The notes under the pieces are model-generated. The model saw only the letters and a list, made by a program, of their open reading frames with translations. It was not told the DNA's origin and searched no databases. A stretch of 64,000 nucleotides of DNA, taken from positions 1 through 64,000 of the forward strand of contig CAVVTR010000011.1 in assembly GCA_963751245.1 (NCBI GenBank). Direction: 5' to 3'. A program made the translations under genes and the position numbers. The DNA comes from CAVVTR01 sp963751245. Lineage in GTDB: Bacteria > Acidobacteriota > Thermoanaerobaculia > Thermoanaerobaculales > Thermoanaerobaculaceae. Position 1 is the stretch's first letter, and every line of letters starts with the position of its first letter. Positions 18,001 through 25,880 of the stretch are shown here, piece after piece.

Positions 18001-18702
18001 CTGCCGGTGAGCGGCTCTCTCGGCGACCCGAGGTTCAAGCTCGGGCGGATCATCCTCAAGATGATCGGCCACCTGCTCGAGAAGGTGGCCACCTCGCCGT
18101 TCTCGCTGCTCGGGAAGCTCTTCGGCGGCGGCCAAGCCCAGCTCGACGCGGTGGCGTTCGCGCCGGGCACCGCGACCCTCGACGCCGCGGCCCAGCACGC
18201 CCTCGACACCCTGGCCAAGGCGCTGTACGAGCGCCCGGGCCTCCGCCTGGACATCACCGGGCGGACCGACACCGCGGCCGACACCGAGGGGCTGCGCCAG
18301 CTGGGGCTGGAGCGCGCCATCAAGCGGGAGAGGCTCAACGAGATCATCAAGGAAGGCGGCACCGCGCCCTCCCTGGACGCCGTGGTCGTGCCGCCGGCCG
18401 AGGTCGACACGTACCTCACCCTCGCGTACAAGCACGGCAAGTTCAAGAAGCCGAGGACCTGGCTCGGGTTCGCCAAGAAAGAGCCCGTGCCCGAGATGAA
18501 GAAGCTGCTGCTCGCGAGCTTCACGCCTGGTCCCGACGCCCTGCGCAACCTGGCCTCCGCCCGCGCCGAGGCCGTGCAGAGCTTCCTGCTGGGAACCGGC
18601 AAGGTCAAGCCCGACCAGCTCTTCATCGTCGGGGTGCAGGGTGCCGCGACCAGCGTCCGCGACAAGGCCCCGGGCGCCCGCGTCGACCTGTCGCTGAAGT
18701 GA
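15058..18702 (+). CDS. large AsmA-like DUF748 protein
   Basis: The protein has 1214 residues; the ATG at 15058 has GGGAGG upstream. An N-terminal membrane anchor (WLLIAGAVLVLYTLIGFFAV) is followed by a repeating beta-rich body typical of DUF748/AsmA-like envelope proteins, with segments such as TTIESVSVNPFVLSVRVRGL and LRLVDPYAHLVREKDKSYNF. Alanine/proline-rich linkers occur near 550 and 830. The conserved late part includes ALDNIQLSGGRIEF-like repeats, FDFGQKVDSP, LLKNRDGVININLPVSGSLG and DPRFKLGRIILKMIGHLLEK. It ends in an OmpA-like region (VAFAPGTATLDAAAQHALDT, LDITGRTDTAADTEG). It should span the periplasm from the inner membrane. AsmA-like proteins are linked to lipid transport to the outer membrane; the role here is inferred from family. 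Confidence 0.9.
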   Translation: MRRPKVRRWLLIAGAVLVLYTLIGFFAVPPLLRSILDGKLTKALDRKTTIESVSVNPFVLSVRVRGLTVRERGSDAVFFSLGQLYANFKLSSLVHLAPVVSELRLVDPYAHLVREKDKSYNFSDLLAPPKTPPAEPAKPLRYALDNIQLSGGRIEFDDRPMDKVHRITGLYLALPFISNMRDDTNIFVKPALRAVVNGTPVDLGGESKPFSRSLDTSLAFEFSRLNVPTYLAYMPVPPRVRVPSALLGGRLKLTFRQEKGKVPELALSGEASLSDVRITDGKGAELVDVPLLRVRIAEAELLAGTSDLESVLVQKPRVWVARDAKGAVNLAALLPASGGGSAPQGAAGPGRVLKVGRFEVTDGTVDVSDASVAPAFKATLSAVGLDVRGFSTAAGAKAAVELSAASDAGETLKETGEMTWSPMTARGTLELAGVPLRRYAAYYEDSIGFEVADGVFGMSTGYTWDGGSDGWTLSGLAATLRALRLHRPGAKGDFLAVPETKLADSTIDLHTGSAVLGDLALSGARLAVTRSAAGEWNLAALVPPAPAPPNAAAAPAATPPAGRAAPAWTIGVTRLALERATIEVDDALPKQPVHVLLAPLTLTGSDLSTAPGKQGRLEVRSRVNGSGRVSLSGAVGLEPFTAKLATKVEGVPLVPLQGYITDRLHLAVNDGTASAAGTLTFAAGGPSPGAGFTGQASVDQLATVDAYAAQDLVRWTSLAADGVSFASAPFHLGIDQVSLSGLVTDLVVERDGTLNLKKVLGAPQGAPSAAAASGGAEEAVAVPEAVVGPEAAAAAPAAVPAATPPPAAPVTEAGTGSTIRIGKVTLSGGSIVFVDHSVEPEVRIGTTDLGGSVSGLTSLASTAADVDLHATLNGVAPLTITGKINPLAGDLFLDAKLGLSDFNLLPLSPYCGIYAGYAIESGKLDMNLAYTLDRLHLKAANAIELDQFDFGQKVDSPKAIHAPLRLAVSLLKNRDGVININLPVSGSLGDPRFKLGRIILKMIGHLLEKVATSPFSLLGKLFGGGQAQLDAVAFAPGTATLDAAAQHALDTLAKALYERPGLRLDITGRTDTAADTEGLRQLGLERAIKRERLNEIIKEGGTAPSLDAVVVPPAEVDTYLTLAYKHGKFKKPRTWLGFAKKEPVPEMKKLLLASFTPGPDALRNLASARAEAVQSFLLGTGKVKPDQLFIVGVQGAATSVRDKAPGARVDLSLK

Positions 18703-19098
18703 CGGGCCGGGCCTTGCAGCCCCCCACCCGCGAGGCCTCGAGGGCTTGGCTCCGCCGGGTTTCTCTCCGCCGCGGCCCTGCCACCCTTGGACCGGCAGCG
18801 GCCTCTGCCCGCGTCGTGCAGCGCGCCGCGCAGGATCACCACCCCTCCCACGTGCCCGAAGGCCGCGACTGCGCTGGCCTGCCACGCCATGGCAGTGCGG
18901 CCCGCGGACCGGGCCCGAAGCCCGGTGCCGTGCTGCGGAGAGCGGGGGTATGATGACCGGAGGCCTTTCAGGTCGTTCAGCAACGGGCCGGAAATCTGTT
19001 TGATCGCCATCGAAGCGGGCGTCGCCGCGCGGGTCGCGGGTGGGTGCGCAGCCCGATCCCGCGCGGATGCGCGCCACGTCGAAGGAGGGCTTGCCGAA
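18703..19098. other. intergenic region upstream of the Hsp70-TPR gene
   Basis: No gene is supported in these 396 bases. The frame of the downstream Hsp70 gene stays open upstream to 18787, but the residues are Arg/Pro/Ala-rich with no similarity and lack a ribosome-binding site. I therefore place the start at 19099, where AAGGAGG precedes the ATG. The promoter of the Hsp70/helicase pair should lie here. Confidence 0.5.
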
Positions 19099-21513
19099 AT
19101 GAGCGCAGGGGAGCTGCTGATCCCGGGATCGGAGGCGCTGCGCAGGCGCGGCGGCGGCGAGGTGCGGGCGCTGGGGATCGACCTCGGCACGACGAACTCC
19201 ACGGTGGCCGAGGCGTGGTGGCGGCCGGGCGAGGCGGAGCCGCTGTCGGTGCGCTGCATCGAGGTCGAGCAGCCCACGGCGGAGGGCAGCTACGTGCACA
19301 TCCTGTTGCCGTCGGTGGTGGCGATCACCGCCGGGGGTGTGCTGGTGGGCGAGGGGGCCAAGCGGGCCCGGGCGCGGGCCGCCGAGGAGCGCCTCGATCA
19401 GGGCAGGAGCCTGTTTTTCGACTGCAAGAACGACATGGGGCTCGCCAGGACCTACCACCGGGCGCCGGAGGGGTTCCGGTCGGCGCCGGAGATCGGCGCC
19501 CGGGTGCTGGCGGCGCTGGCCCGGGCCGCGCGCGAGGAGGACGAGACGCCGGCCGCGCGCACGGTGGTGACGGTGCCGGCGTCGTTCCAGGTGGCGCAGC
19601 GGCGCGACACCCGGGCGGCGGCGGAAGGCGCCGGGATCGAGGTCGGGCCGGGGGACCTGCTGGACGAGCCCACGGCGGCGTTTTTGGACTGGGTGCTCCG
19701 GCACCCTGACGAGCCGCTGGCGGTGGCGTCGCGGCCGGTGAACCTGGTCGTCTTCGACTTCGGCGGGGGGACCTGCGACGTGGCGGTGTTCGCGGTGAGC
19801 CCCGGCCAGGGTGACGCGCCCCTCAACGTGAGCCCGCGGGCGGTGTCCCGCTACCACCGGCTCGGCGGCGGCGACGTGGACGCGGCGATCGTCCACGAGG
19901 TGCTGATCCCCGAGCTCATGGAGCAGAACGGGATCCCGCTGTTCGGCCTGGGTTTCGAGGACAAGAAGAAGGTGCTGGAGCCGGCGCTGCTGGGGCTGGC
20001 CGAAAACCTGAAGATCTCGCTGTGCACGGAGATTGGCAGGCTCGAACGGTTCGGGAAGTACGCGGAGGCCGACAAGGACGCGATCCACGCCCGCTCGCCG
20101 GTCACCCACGAGTGCCTGCTGCGCGGCCGCGCGCTCCGGCTCGACCACCCGACGCTCACCGCGGCGAGGTTCGAGCAGGTCCTGGCCCCGTTCCTGGACA
20201 CGGACCTGCTGTTCGCCCAGGAGGGCGAGTACCGGACGACGTGCTCGATCTTCTCGCCGCTCACCGACGCGCTGGAGCGGAGCGGGCTCGAGCCGGAGCA
20301 GGTGGACGTCTGCCTGCTGGTGGGCGGGAGCAGCCTGATCCCGCAGGTGCAGGCCGCCGTCCGCGGCCGGTTTCCCAGCGCCCGGCTGCTCACCTACGAG
20401 AGCCGCGACGAGGTGCAGTCGGCGGTGGCGCGGGGCGCGGCGCTCCACGCGCTGAGCCTGGCGCTCGTGGGCCACGGCGCGGTGAAGACGGTGACCCACG
20501 AGGCCATCTCGCTGCGCACGGCCTCGCGCCTGCTCGAGCTGGTGCCCGCGGGCGCCGAGCTGCCGTGGCCGGGAGCGCTGCCGGCCCGTCGTGACGGGCT
20601 CGCGGTGCCCCGCTCCAGCGCGGCGAAGCCGGTGGAGCTGAGGGTGGAGCTGGTGGCGGGGAGCGGGGAGGACGAGGCGCCTCTGTTCCGGGCGGTGTGG
20701 CAGCTGCCCGCTCCGGTGACCAGGGGCGAGCCGCTGGTGGCCGAGCTCCGCATGGACGAGAACCAGATCCTCGAGCTGCGGCTGGCCCTGGCGTCGTCGC
20801 CGGGGCAGGTGTTCGAGGCGGTGATCGAGAACCCCCTGACCCACGTGGCCAACCCGCGGCAGGCCAGGCTCGAGCTGGAGGCCATCGAGGAGGCGGTGCG
20901 CACCGGGCGGGTGCCGAAGGAGAAGGTGCCGGACGAGCTCGCCAAAGCCGCAAACCTCATGGCGGAGCTGGGCCAGCGGGAGCGGGCGCTGGAGCAGCTC
21001 GCCAAGGTGCTGCGGGCGAAGAACCGCCCGGACGCCTGGATCCTGAACCGCATGGCGATGATCGCCGGGGAGCTCGGCGACGCGGCGCGCGAGGAGAAGC
21101 TGTACCGCGAGGCGTTCGCGGCGGATCCGCAGTGGAGCGGACCGCTGTTCAACCTGGCGCTGGCGCACCGCAAGCGGGGCCGGCTGGAGGACGCGGCGGC
21201 GGTGGTGCGGGAGGCGGTGGAGACCGAAGCGAGGGGGCCGCACCTGGTCCTCGCCGCGCAGATCGCGGATGCCCGCAAGCGCCCGGAGGAGGGGGCGGCG
21301 GCGCTCGCGCGGGGCCTCGGGCTGTTCCCGAGCCCAGGGGCGTGCAACGACTGGGAGCTGGCCTGGCTGGTGGCGGGCGCCCAGATGGCCGGCGAGGACG
21401 AGATCCTCGACGCCGCCCGCGGGGAGCAGGCGGCGAGGGCGCGGAAGCGGGGCGCCGCGGGCGAACCCGGGGGCGAGCTGCCGCTGCTCGAGGGCGGGCT
21501 CGCGCGGACATGA
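19099..21513 (+). CDS. Hsp70-family ATPase with C-terminal TPR region
   Basis: The protein has 804 residues. The Hsp70/actin-fold ATPase is complete: phosphate-1 GIDLGTTNSTVAEAW (from residue 26), LLDEPTAAFLDW, phosphate-2 VVFDFGGGTCDVAVF and the adenosine motif LLVGGSSLIPQVQAAV. The peptide-binding domain of DnaK is reduced or replaced: after about residue 480 a short beta-type stretch (VELRVELVAGSGEDEAPLFR, AVIENPLTHVANP) leads into helical TPR-like repeats from about 600 to 770, such as ERALEQLAKVLRAKN and LFNLALAHRKRGRLEDAAAV. This is not the housekeeping DnaK. Its stop overlaps the start of the helicase gene as ATGA, so the two are translationally coupled. It probably acts as an ATP-driven chaperone or scaffold for the helicase or its target; that is inference. 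Confidence 0.85.
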   Translation: MSAGELLIPGSEALRRRGGGEVRALGIDLGTTNSTVAEAWWRPGEAEPLSVRCIEVEQPTAEGSYVHILLPSVVAITAGGVLVGEGAKRARARAAEERLDQGRSLFFDCKNDMGLARTYHRAPEGFRSAPEIGARVLAALARAAREEDETPAARTVVTVPASFQVAQRRDTRAAAEGAGIEVGPGDLLDEPTAAFLDWVLRHPDEPLAVASRPVNLVVFDFGGGTCDVAVFAVSPGQGDAPLNVSPRAVSRYHRLGGGDVDAAIVHEVLIPELMEQNGIPLFGLGFEDKKKVLEPALLGLAENLKISLCTEIGRLERFGKYAEADKDAIHARSPVTHECLLRGRALRLDHPTLTAARFEQVLAPFLDTDLLFAQEGEYRTTCSIFSPLTDALERSGLEPEQVDVCLLVGGSSLIPQVQAAVRGRFPSARLLTYESRDEVQSAVARGAALHALSLALVGHGAVKTVTHEAISLRTASRLLELVPAGAELPWPGALPARRDGLAVPRSSAAKPVELRVELVAGSGEDEAPLFRAVWQLPAPVTRGEPLVAELRMDENQILELRLALASSPGQVFEAVIENPLTHVANPRQARLELEAIEEAVRTGRVPKEKVPDELAKAANLMAELGQRERALEQLAKVLRAKNRPDAWILNRMAMIAGELGDAAREEKLYREAFAADPQWSGPLFNLALAHRKRGRLEDAAAVVREAVETEARGPHLVLAAQIADARKRPEEGAAALARGLGLFPSPGACNDWELAWLVAGAQMAGEDEILDAARGEQAARARKRGAAGEPGGELPLLEGGLART

Positions 21514-22736
21514 GGACCTGGCTGGTCCCTCGCGCCGAGCTCACCCCGGACCAGCTCCGCGCGGTGGAGCTGGACGCCGGCGAGCACCGCGTCGTCGCCG
21601 GGGCGCCGGGGTCGGGGAAGACGCTGGTGCTGCTGCACCGGGCGGCGTACCTCCGCGACCGCGGCAAGGTGACACCGGACCGGTTCCGCATCTTCGTGTT
21701 CACCAACGTGCTCCGCGGCTACATCGCCTCGGCGCTGCCGCTCCTCGGCATCCCCGGGACCGCCGTCACTACCTTCGACAAGTGGTGCTGCGACTATTAC
21801 CGCGAGCACGTCTCCCGGCGGTTGCCGAGGACCGTGGCGGACGGGGAGGGCCTGCCGGACTTCGCCGCCATCCGCGAGGCGGTGCTGGAGGGGACCCGGC
21901 CGCAGCTATGGGGCGGTCGGCCGCTCGAGTTCGCCATGGTGGACGAGGGGCAGGACCTGGACGGGACGTGCTTCGGGATCCTCCGCAACGTGGCGCGGCA
22001 CGTCACCGTGTGCATCGACTTCAAGCAGCAGATCTACGAGGACCGGGCGGACGAGGGCGTGCTGCTGGAGCGGCTGGGGATCCGCCGCCGCAACGTCTCG
22101 ATCCTGGACGCCTTCCGGTGCTGCCCCTTCGTCGCGGAGCTCGCGGCGGAGTTCATCGCCGGAAAGGAGGAGCGGAGCGCCTACCTCCGGCAGGTGCGCA
22201 CGGAGCAGGCGGAGCGGGAGCGGCCGCTGCTCTTCGTGGCGCGCAGCGTGGAGGAGGAGCGGGAGCGGCTGGCGTCGGTGCTTCGCACCCGGGCGCTGCG
22301 CGGCGAGCGCGTCGGGGTGCTGTTCCCGCGGCGGCGGATGGTGCACGGCTACGCCCGCGACCTGGCCGCGCGGGGCATCGAGGCAGAGGTGTACCCGAAC
22401 CTGGACTTCGGCAGCGATCGTCCCAAGGTCATGCCGTACCACAGTGCCAAGGGGCTGACGCTGGACACGGTGCTGCTGCCGCGCCTCGTGCCGGAGGGGT
22501 TTGTGAGGTTCTCCGCCGAGATGACCGAGCGGCTGCTCTTCGTGGGGCTCACCCGGGCGACGAAGTGGGCGTACCTGAGCACGGTGGCCGCCGGCGACGA
22601 GGTTTTCGAGCCGTTGCGGCGCCTGTTGGAGCCCGGGGCCGCCGGCGTGTGCGCGGTGCAGCGGGGCGCCGAGCCGCAGCCCATCTACGCGCCCGCCGCC
22701 GAAGAAGGCGACGACGACCTGACCAGCCTGCTGTAG
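21510..22736 (+). CDS. short UvrD/REP-like superfamily 1 helicase
   Basis: The protein has 408 residues and starts at an ATG overlapping the preceding stop by four bases. Motif Q/I: LTPDQLRAVELDAGEHRVVA then GAPGSGKTLVLLHRAA (Walker A 31-38). Motif II: FAMVDEGQDLDG (about 142-153), the DExQD box of UvrD helicases. Motif III-like: VCIDFKQQIYEDRAD. Late motifs: VMPYHSAKGLTLDTVLLP and LLFVGLTRATKWAYLST. It is much shorter than UvrD/Rep (over 650 residues) because the 1B/2B insertions are small. No nuclease or DUF3553 module is attached. It should be an ATP-dependent translocase on single-stranded DNA or RNA. Coupling to an Hsp70-TPR protein is the notable feature. Confidence 0.88.
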   Translation: MRTWLVPRAELTPDQLRAVELDAGEHRVVAGAPGSGKTLVLLHRAAYLRDRGKVTPDRFRIFVFTNVLRGYIASALPLLGIPGTAVTTFDKWCCDYYREHVSRRLPRTVADGEGLPDFAAIREAVLEGTRPQLWGGRPLEFAMVDEGQDLDGTCFGILRNVARHVTVCIDFKQQIYEDRADEGVLLERLGIRRRNVSILDAFRCCPFVAELAAEFIAGKEERSAYLRQVRTEQAERERPLLFVARSVEEERERLASVLRTRALRGERVGVLFPRRRMVHGYARDLAARGIEAEVYPNLDFGSDRPKVMPYHSAKGLTLDTVLLPRLVPEGFVRFSAEMTERLLFVGLTRATKWAYLSTVAAGDEVFEPLRRLLEPGAAGVCAVQRGAEPQPIYAPAAEEGDDDLTSLL

Positions 22737-22778
22737 CAGGTCCCGCCCCGCACCATGCAGGGAGCAGCGGCGGCCGCC

Positions 22779-22921
22779 GCCCGCCCGCCCGCGCACGCTG
22801 AAGCGTGCGGCTACGTGGCGCTGCCACTCTCGGACCGCTCACCGCGTGGCCGGCTCGCGCCGATAGTAACGAATGGAGCCCAGGGCTTCAGCCCTGGGTC
22901 TGCAGGTGGAGGCCGGCCTCC
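22779..22921. repeat. REP-like hairpin element, copy C (diverged)
   Basis: Three hairpins in a row: GCACGC-TGAA-GCGTGC (22793-22808) followed by GGCTACG, CCCAGGGC-TTCA-GCCCTGGG (22879-22898), and GGAGGCCGGCCTCC (22908-22921). The same order and flanks recur at 23.8-24.3 kb with compensating base changes in the stems. This pattern of conserved structure with changed sequence marks a mobile REP-type element. Confidence 0.75.
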
Positions 22922-22960
22922 GGTTCCCGTCCGCCGCTCCCTCGAGGCGGAACGGTGCGG

Positions 22961-23691
22961 CTACGCGGGATTCGGCGGGGGAGCGAGGGGCTCCAGGGTG
23001 ACGCGGGGTGACCAGGCGTCGATGATGGTCCGGACGGCGGCATCCAGCTTCCCCTCGTGCTCCGGGCGGCCGATGACCAGGAACGCCACGTGGGGGCTGC
23101 GCAGGACGCGGACGAACCGGCTGCCCGTGTGGCGGCGGGCGTCGGCGGCGAGGGCGGCGACGTGCTCGGCGCGGTTGCGGCGGGCGAAGTGCTGGAAGGC
23201 CGAGGATCGAGCGTCCCGCTCGCGTAAAGGCCCGCGGCCTCGTCCCAGAAGAGGTGCTTGGAGGAGCCCCGGCGGCCGCGGGGCCGGCTGGCGATCTCGA
23301 AGCCGTTGTCGGGGTCGAAGAAGACGACGTCGGTGCCCGCCGCGAGGCGGTGGAGGTCGGCGAAGTACGCCGCGCGGCCGGGGCGGTCGTCGGGCACGAC
23401 GCGGCCGAACGGGGAGACGCTGGGGAGCAGGTCCGGCCGTTCGATGAGGGAGACGTCCCGGCGCAGTCCTTCGCGGGAGAGGTCGAGGGCGCGGAGGAAG
23501 TCGAAGAGCTCCGGGTCGTGGACGCGCCACGCGGGATCGGCCAGGTAGCCGAGCTTGCGGCCGTCCCTCGGGTCGGGGTCGTCGGGGGTCATCATCCAGC
23601 AGGCGGTGACCGTCAGCCCGGCGCCGGCCAGGGTGCGCAGCAGGCCGTACTTGATGTAGTCGTCGACGTCGCCGAAGTACTGGTGCTTCAA
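22961..23691 (-). pseudogene. conserved protein of unknown function (MKHQYFGD type), single frameshift
   Basis: A TTG at 23691, with GAAGGAG 10 nt upstream, starts MKHQYFGDVDDYIKYGLLRT, the hallmark beginning of a widespread uncharacterised family. It continues with WMMTPDDPDPRDGRKLGYLA, TDVVFFDPDNGFEIASRPRG and SKHLFWDEAAGLYASG. Near 23205-23225 the frame breaks. The other frame then carries the expected SSAFQHFARRNRAEHVAALA, FVRVLRSPHVAFLVIGRPEH and a TAG at 22961. One indel separates an otherwise complete protein of about 240 residues, so it is either freshly inactivated or a sequencing error. The DPDNG motif with acidic neighbours suggests a metal-dependent enzyme, but no activity is known to me. 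It is flanked on both sides by REP-like elements. Confidence 0.7.
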
Positions 23692-23842
23692 GGTGCAGGT
23701 TCTCCTTCAGCCGAGGATGGCGAGGCGCCGGGACAGCGTCAAGCCGTCGCACCCGGCGGGGTGAATCCCGTGTTGCTCCTGCGGTCGCGGAGGCCAGCCG
23801 CCGACCTTCCGGCCGCTGCTTCGTCGGGCGCATCTTCAGGGT

Positions 23843-24007
23843 GCGTCTCGCCGCCCGCCCGCGCACCCTGAAGGGTGCGGCTACGTGGGGTTGCTGCGCG
23901 GCGGCGATGCCACCCGCGGACCGTCCAAGACCCGGGCGGTTGGCTCCGCGGCAAACGAATGTAGCCCAGGTCTTTAGACCTGGGTTTGCAGATCGGAGCG
24001 ACGACCG
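23843..24007. repeat. REP-like hairpin element, copy A (165 bp)
   Basis: Hairpins GCACCC-TGAA-GGGTGC (23863-23878) and CCCAGGTC-TTTA-GACCTGGG (23965-23984) are joined by a conserved 86-base spacer. Copy B, 271 bases downstream, is identical except for one base (TGGGTTTGCA versus TGGGTTCGCA). The similarity continues weakly into the preceding bases from about 23750 (TGAATCCCG, GGAGGCCAGCC), so the full repeating unit is about 271 bp. The interval 23692-24308 holds no gene. Confidence 0.9.
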
Positions 24008-24113
24008 CCTATCCGCTCGCGCACCCGGCGAGCTGAATCCCGCGGTGATTCTGCGAGCGCGGAGGCCAGCCTCCAGCCCCCCGCCCGCTCCGGGTCCGGC
24101 GGGCCGCCAGGCC

Positions 24114-24278
24114 GCGTCTCGCCGCCCGCCCGCGCACCCTGAAGGGTGCGGCTACGTGGGGTTGCTGCGCGGCGGCGATGCCACCCGCGGACCGTCCAAG
24201 ACCCGGGCGGTTGGCTCCGCGGCAAACGAATGTAGCCCAGGTCTTTAGACCTGGGTTCGCAGATCGGAGCGACGACCG
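24114..24278. repeat. REP-like hairpin element, copy B (165 bp)
   Basis: Near-identical to copy A at a 271-base offset. Its hairpins are at 24134-24149 and 24236-24255. A third hairpin, GGAGGC-CA-GCCTCC, lies just before it at 24061-24074. It sits immediately downstream of the HNH gene (stop at 24309), where the CCCAGGTC hairpin could also act as a transcription terminator. Confidence 0.9.
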
Positions 24279-24308
24279 GCTGTCCGCTCGCGTACTCGGG
24301 GCGGTGGG

Positions 24309-25403
24309 TCAGGAGGGAGCGGTGAGGGCGGCGACGAGGTCGGTGTGGCGGGAGGGCTCGAAGTCGGTCCTGGCGCGCCACAGGGCGACGCCGTCGGGGA
24401 GGCGCAGGTAGACGCCGCGCACGGCGCCCAGGGTCTTCGCGGTGTCGCGGGGCCAGGCGAGGTCGGCGGCGATGGCCTCGAGGTCGCGGTCCCGGCCGGC
24501 GAGGCGGTCGTGCCAGCGGCGCAGGTGGCCGGGCGCGGCGAGGAAGTCGCGCTTGCGGCCGTTGCAGGAGCGGTGGGCGATGACGAGGTTGTCGATGCGG
24601 TCGTCGGGGTGGCGCGACCAGGGCAGGAAGTGGTCGACCTCGGCGGTGGCGCGCAGGGCGCCGTCGCAGTAGAAGCAGCGGTCGCCCTGGAGGCCGGCGA
24701 GCCGGTCGCGGACGGGAGCGAGGGAGACGCGGCTGGCGCCGAAGAGGAACTCCTCCAACCGCGCGACCTCGAGGTCGTTGAGCCGCCCCACCATGGAGGC
24801 CCACTTCTGCTGGATGAGGGGGCGCAGCAGGGGGGACAGGCGCACCAGGTGCTGGGCCGCGGATCCGGTGAAGGTGATGCGGTTGTCGAAGGCGCGGGAG
24901 TCCGCCCACGTGCTCCGGCGAATGTCGTCGCTCCAGGCGATCTCGTAGATGAACGGATCGTGCCGGCTGCCGAACCTCTGGACCTTGGGGAGCGGCATGA
25001 GCACCAGGGTCCACTCCACGTCCCGCACGAGCCCGGCGAACTCCCTTGGCGAGGCGGCGCGGGCACGGGCGAGGGAGCAGCCGGGATCGGGGGCATGGCG
25101 GTGGCGAAAGGCGTGGATGCGGCTGAGAATGACGGCGTCCCGCCCCGAGTTCTGCCGCAGCACCAGCCCCGAGGCGGCGTCGAAGGGACTCGTCTGCGGC
25201 CAGTAGAGCTCGATGACCTTGTGGGCGAGCTGGGTGGTAGTGACCATGGGTGGCGGGTCGCCGCGGCGGTCGGTGTGCTCGAGGCACAGGTCCATGAGAC
25301 CCAGCAGCACCGCGAACTTGTAGGTGGCGCTGAAGGAGCCCTCCTCGAGGAGGGCCAGGAGCCGCTCGGCGAAGCGGACGGCCTCGCGGTCGTCGCGGCT
25401 CAC
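24309..25403 (-). CDS. HNH endonuclease-domain protein
   Basis: The protein has 364 residues. The GTG at 25403 overlaps the HIT stop as GTGA. The N-terminal two thirds (VRFAERLLALLEEGSFSATY, KFAVLLGLMDLCLE, LAHKVIELYWPQTSPFD, LVLRQNSGRDAVI) match a conserved helical domain found with HNH nucleases of this type. The nuclease core near 240-290 is canonical: CFYCDGAL, then AEVDHFLPWSRHPDDRIDNL, then VIAHRSCNGRKRDFLAA. This gives the CxxC zinc ligands, the DH general base and the second zinc pair region. The N-terminal domain probably recognises DNA or a partner. The tight coupling to a HIT hydrolase suggests that a nucleotide signal or nucleotide adduct is part of its biology, which is inference. 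Confidence 0.88.
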   Translation of the reverse strand: MSRDDREAVRFAERLLALLEEGSFSATYKFAVLLGLMDLCLEHTDRRGDPPPMVTTTQLAHKVIELYWPQTSPFDAASGLVLRQNSGRDAVILSRIHAFRHRHAPDPGCSLARARAASPREFAGLVRDVEWTLVLMPLPKVQRFGSRHDPFIYEIAWSDDIRRSTWADSRAFDNRITFTGSAAQHLVRLSPLLRPLIQQKWASMVGRLNDLEVARLEEFLFGASRVSLAPVRDRLAGLQGDRCFYCDGALRATAEVDHFLPWSRHPDDRIDNLVIAHRSCNGRKRDFLAAPGHLRRWHDRLAGRDRDLEAIAADLAWPRDTAKTLGAVRGVYLRLPDGVALWRARTDFEPSRHTDLVAALTAPS

Positions 25404-25789
25404 GTTTCGTCCAGCCGGTAGACGCGTTTGTGCGGGACGGCGCCGCGGACGCCGCCGCGGGGGTTGGGGACGTCGCCCGAGAAGCGTGGGATGACGTGGA
25501 GGTGGAGGTGCATGACGGTCTGGCCGGCGGCCTCGCCGGAGTTGAAGCCGACGTTGTAGCCGTCGGGGGTCGGGCCGGGCCGCGCCTCGATGACGGCGAC
25601 GGCGCCGGTGACGGCGCGGGTCAGGGCGACGCGCTCGGCGTCGGTGGCCTCGAACCAGGTCGGGACGTGGCGGCGCGGGATCAGGAGGATGTGGCCGGGG
25701 CTCGCCGGGAAGCGGTCGTAGAAGGCGATGACGAGGTCGTTCTCGAAGAGGCGCTCCTCCTCCGGGACGTGGCAGAACGGGCAGTCCAT
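25400..25789 (-). CDS. HIT-family nucleotide hydrolase
   Basis: The protein has 129 residues. It begins MDCPFCHVPEEERLFENDLV (CxxC typical of HIT proteins), contains GHILLIPRRHVPTWFEATDA and has the histidine triad HLHLHVIPRFSGD. The family hydrolyses dinucleoside polyphosphates or nucleoside-phosphoramidate/AMP adducts. The ATG at 25789 is preferred because the family begins there, although its ribosome-binding site is weak. Its stop codon overlaps the start of the HNH gene by four bases, so it is the first gene of a coupled pair. Confidence 0.9.
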   Translation of the reverse strand: MDCPFCHVPEEERLFENDLVIAFYDRFPASPGHILLIPRRHVPTWFEATDAERVALTRAVTGAVAVIEARPGPTPDGYNVGFNSGEAAGQTVMHLHLHVIPRFSGDVPNPRGGVRGAVPHKRVYRLDET

Positions 25790-25880
25790 GGGGCGATGGT
25801 AGACGAAGCCCTCCTGTTTTCTCGCAGAGCCCGCGGCCGTCGAGCACGTGCCGTGCCGGAGCGGCGGCTTCCCCGTCGGC

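Noticed and set aside
17374..21243. Open frame of 1289 codons on the minus strand
   Set aside because: It runs antisense through both the DUF748 and Hsp70 genes; no protein family fits.
22779..24278. Possible CRISPR array
   Set aside because: The repeats are 165 bp with internal hairpins and a 271-bp period, only two or three copies, and there are no cas genes.
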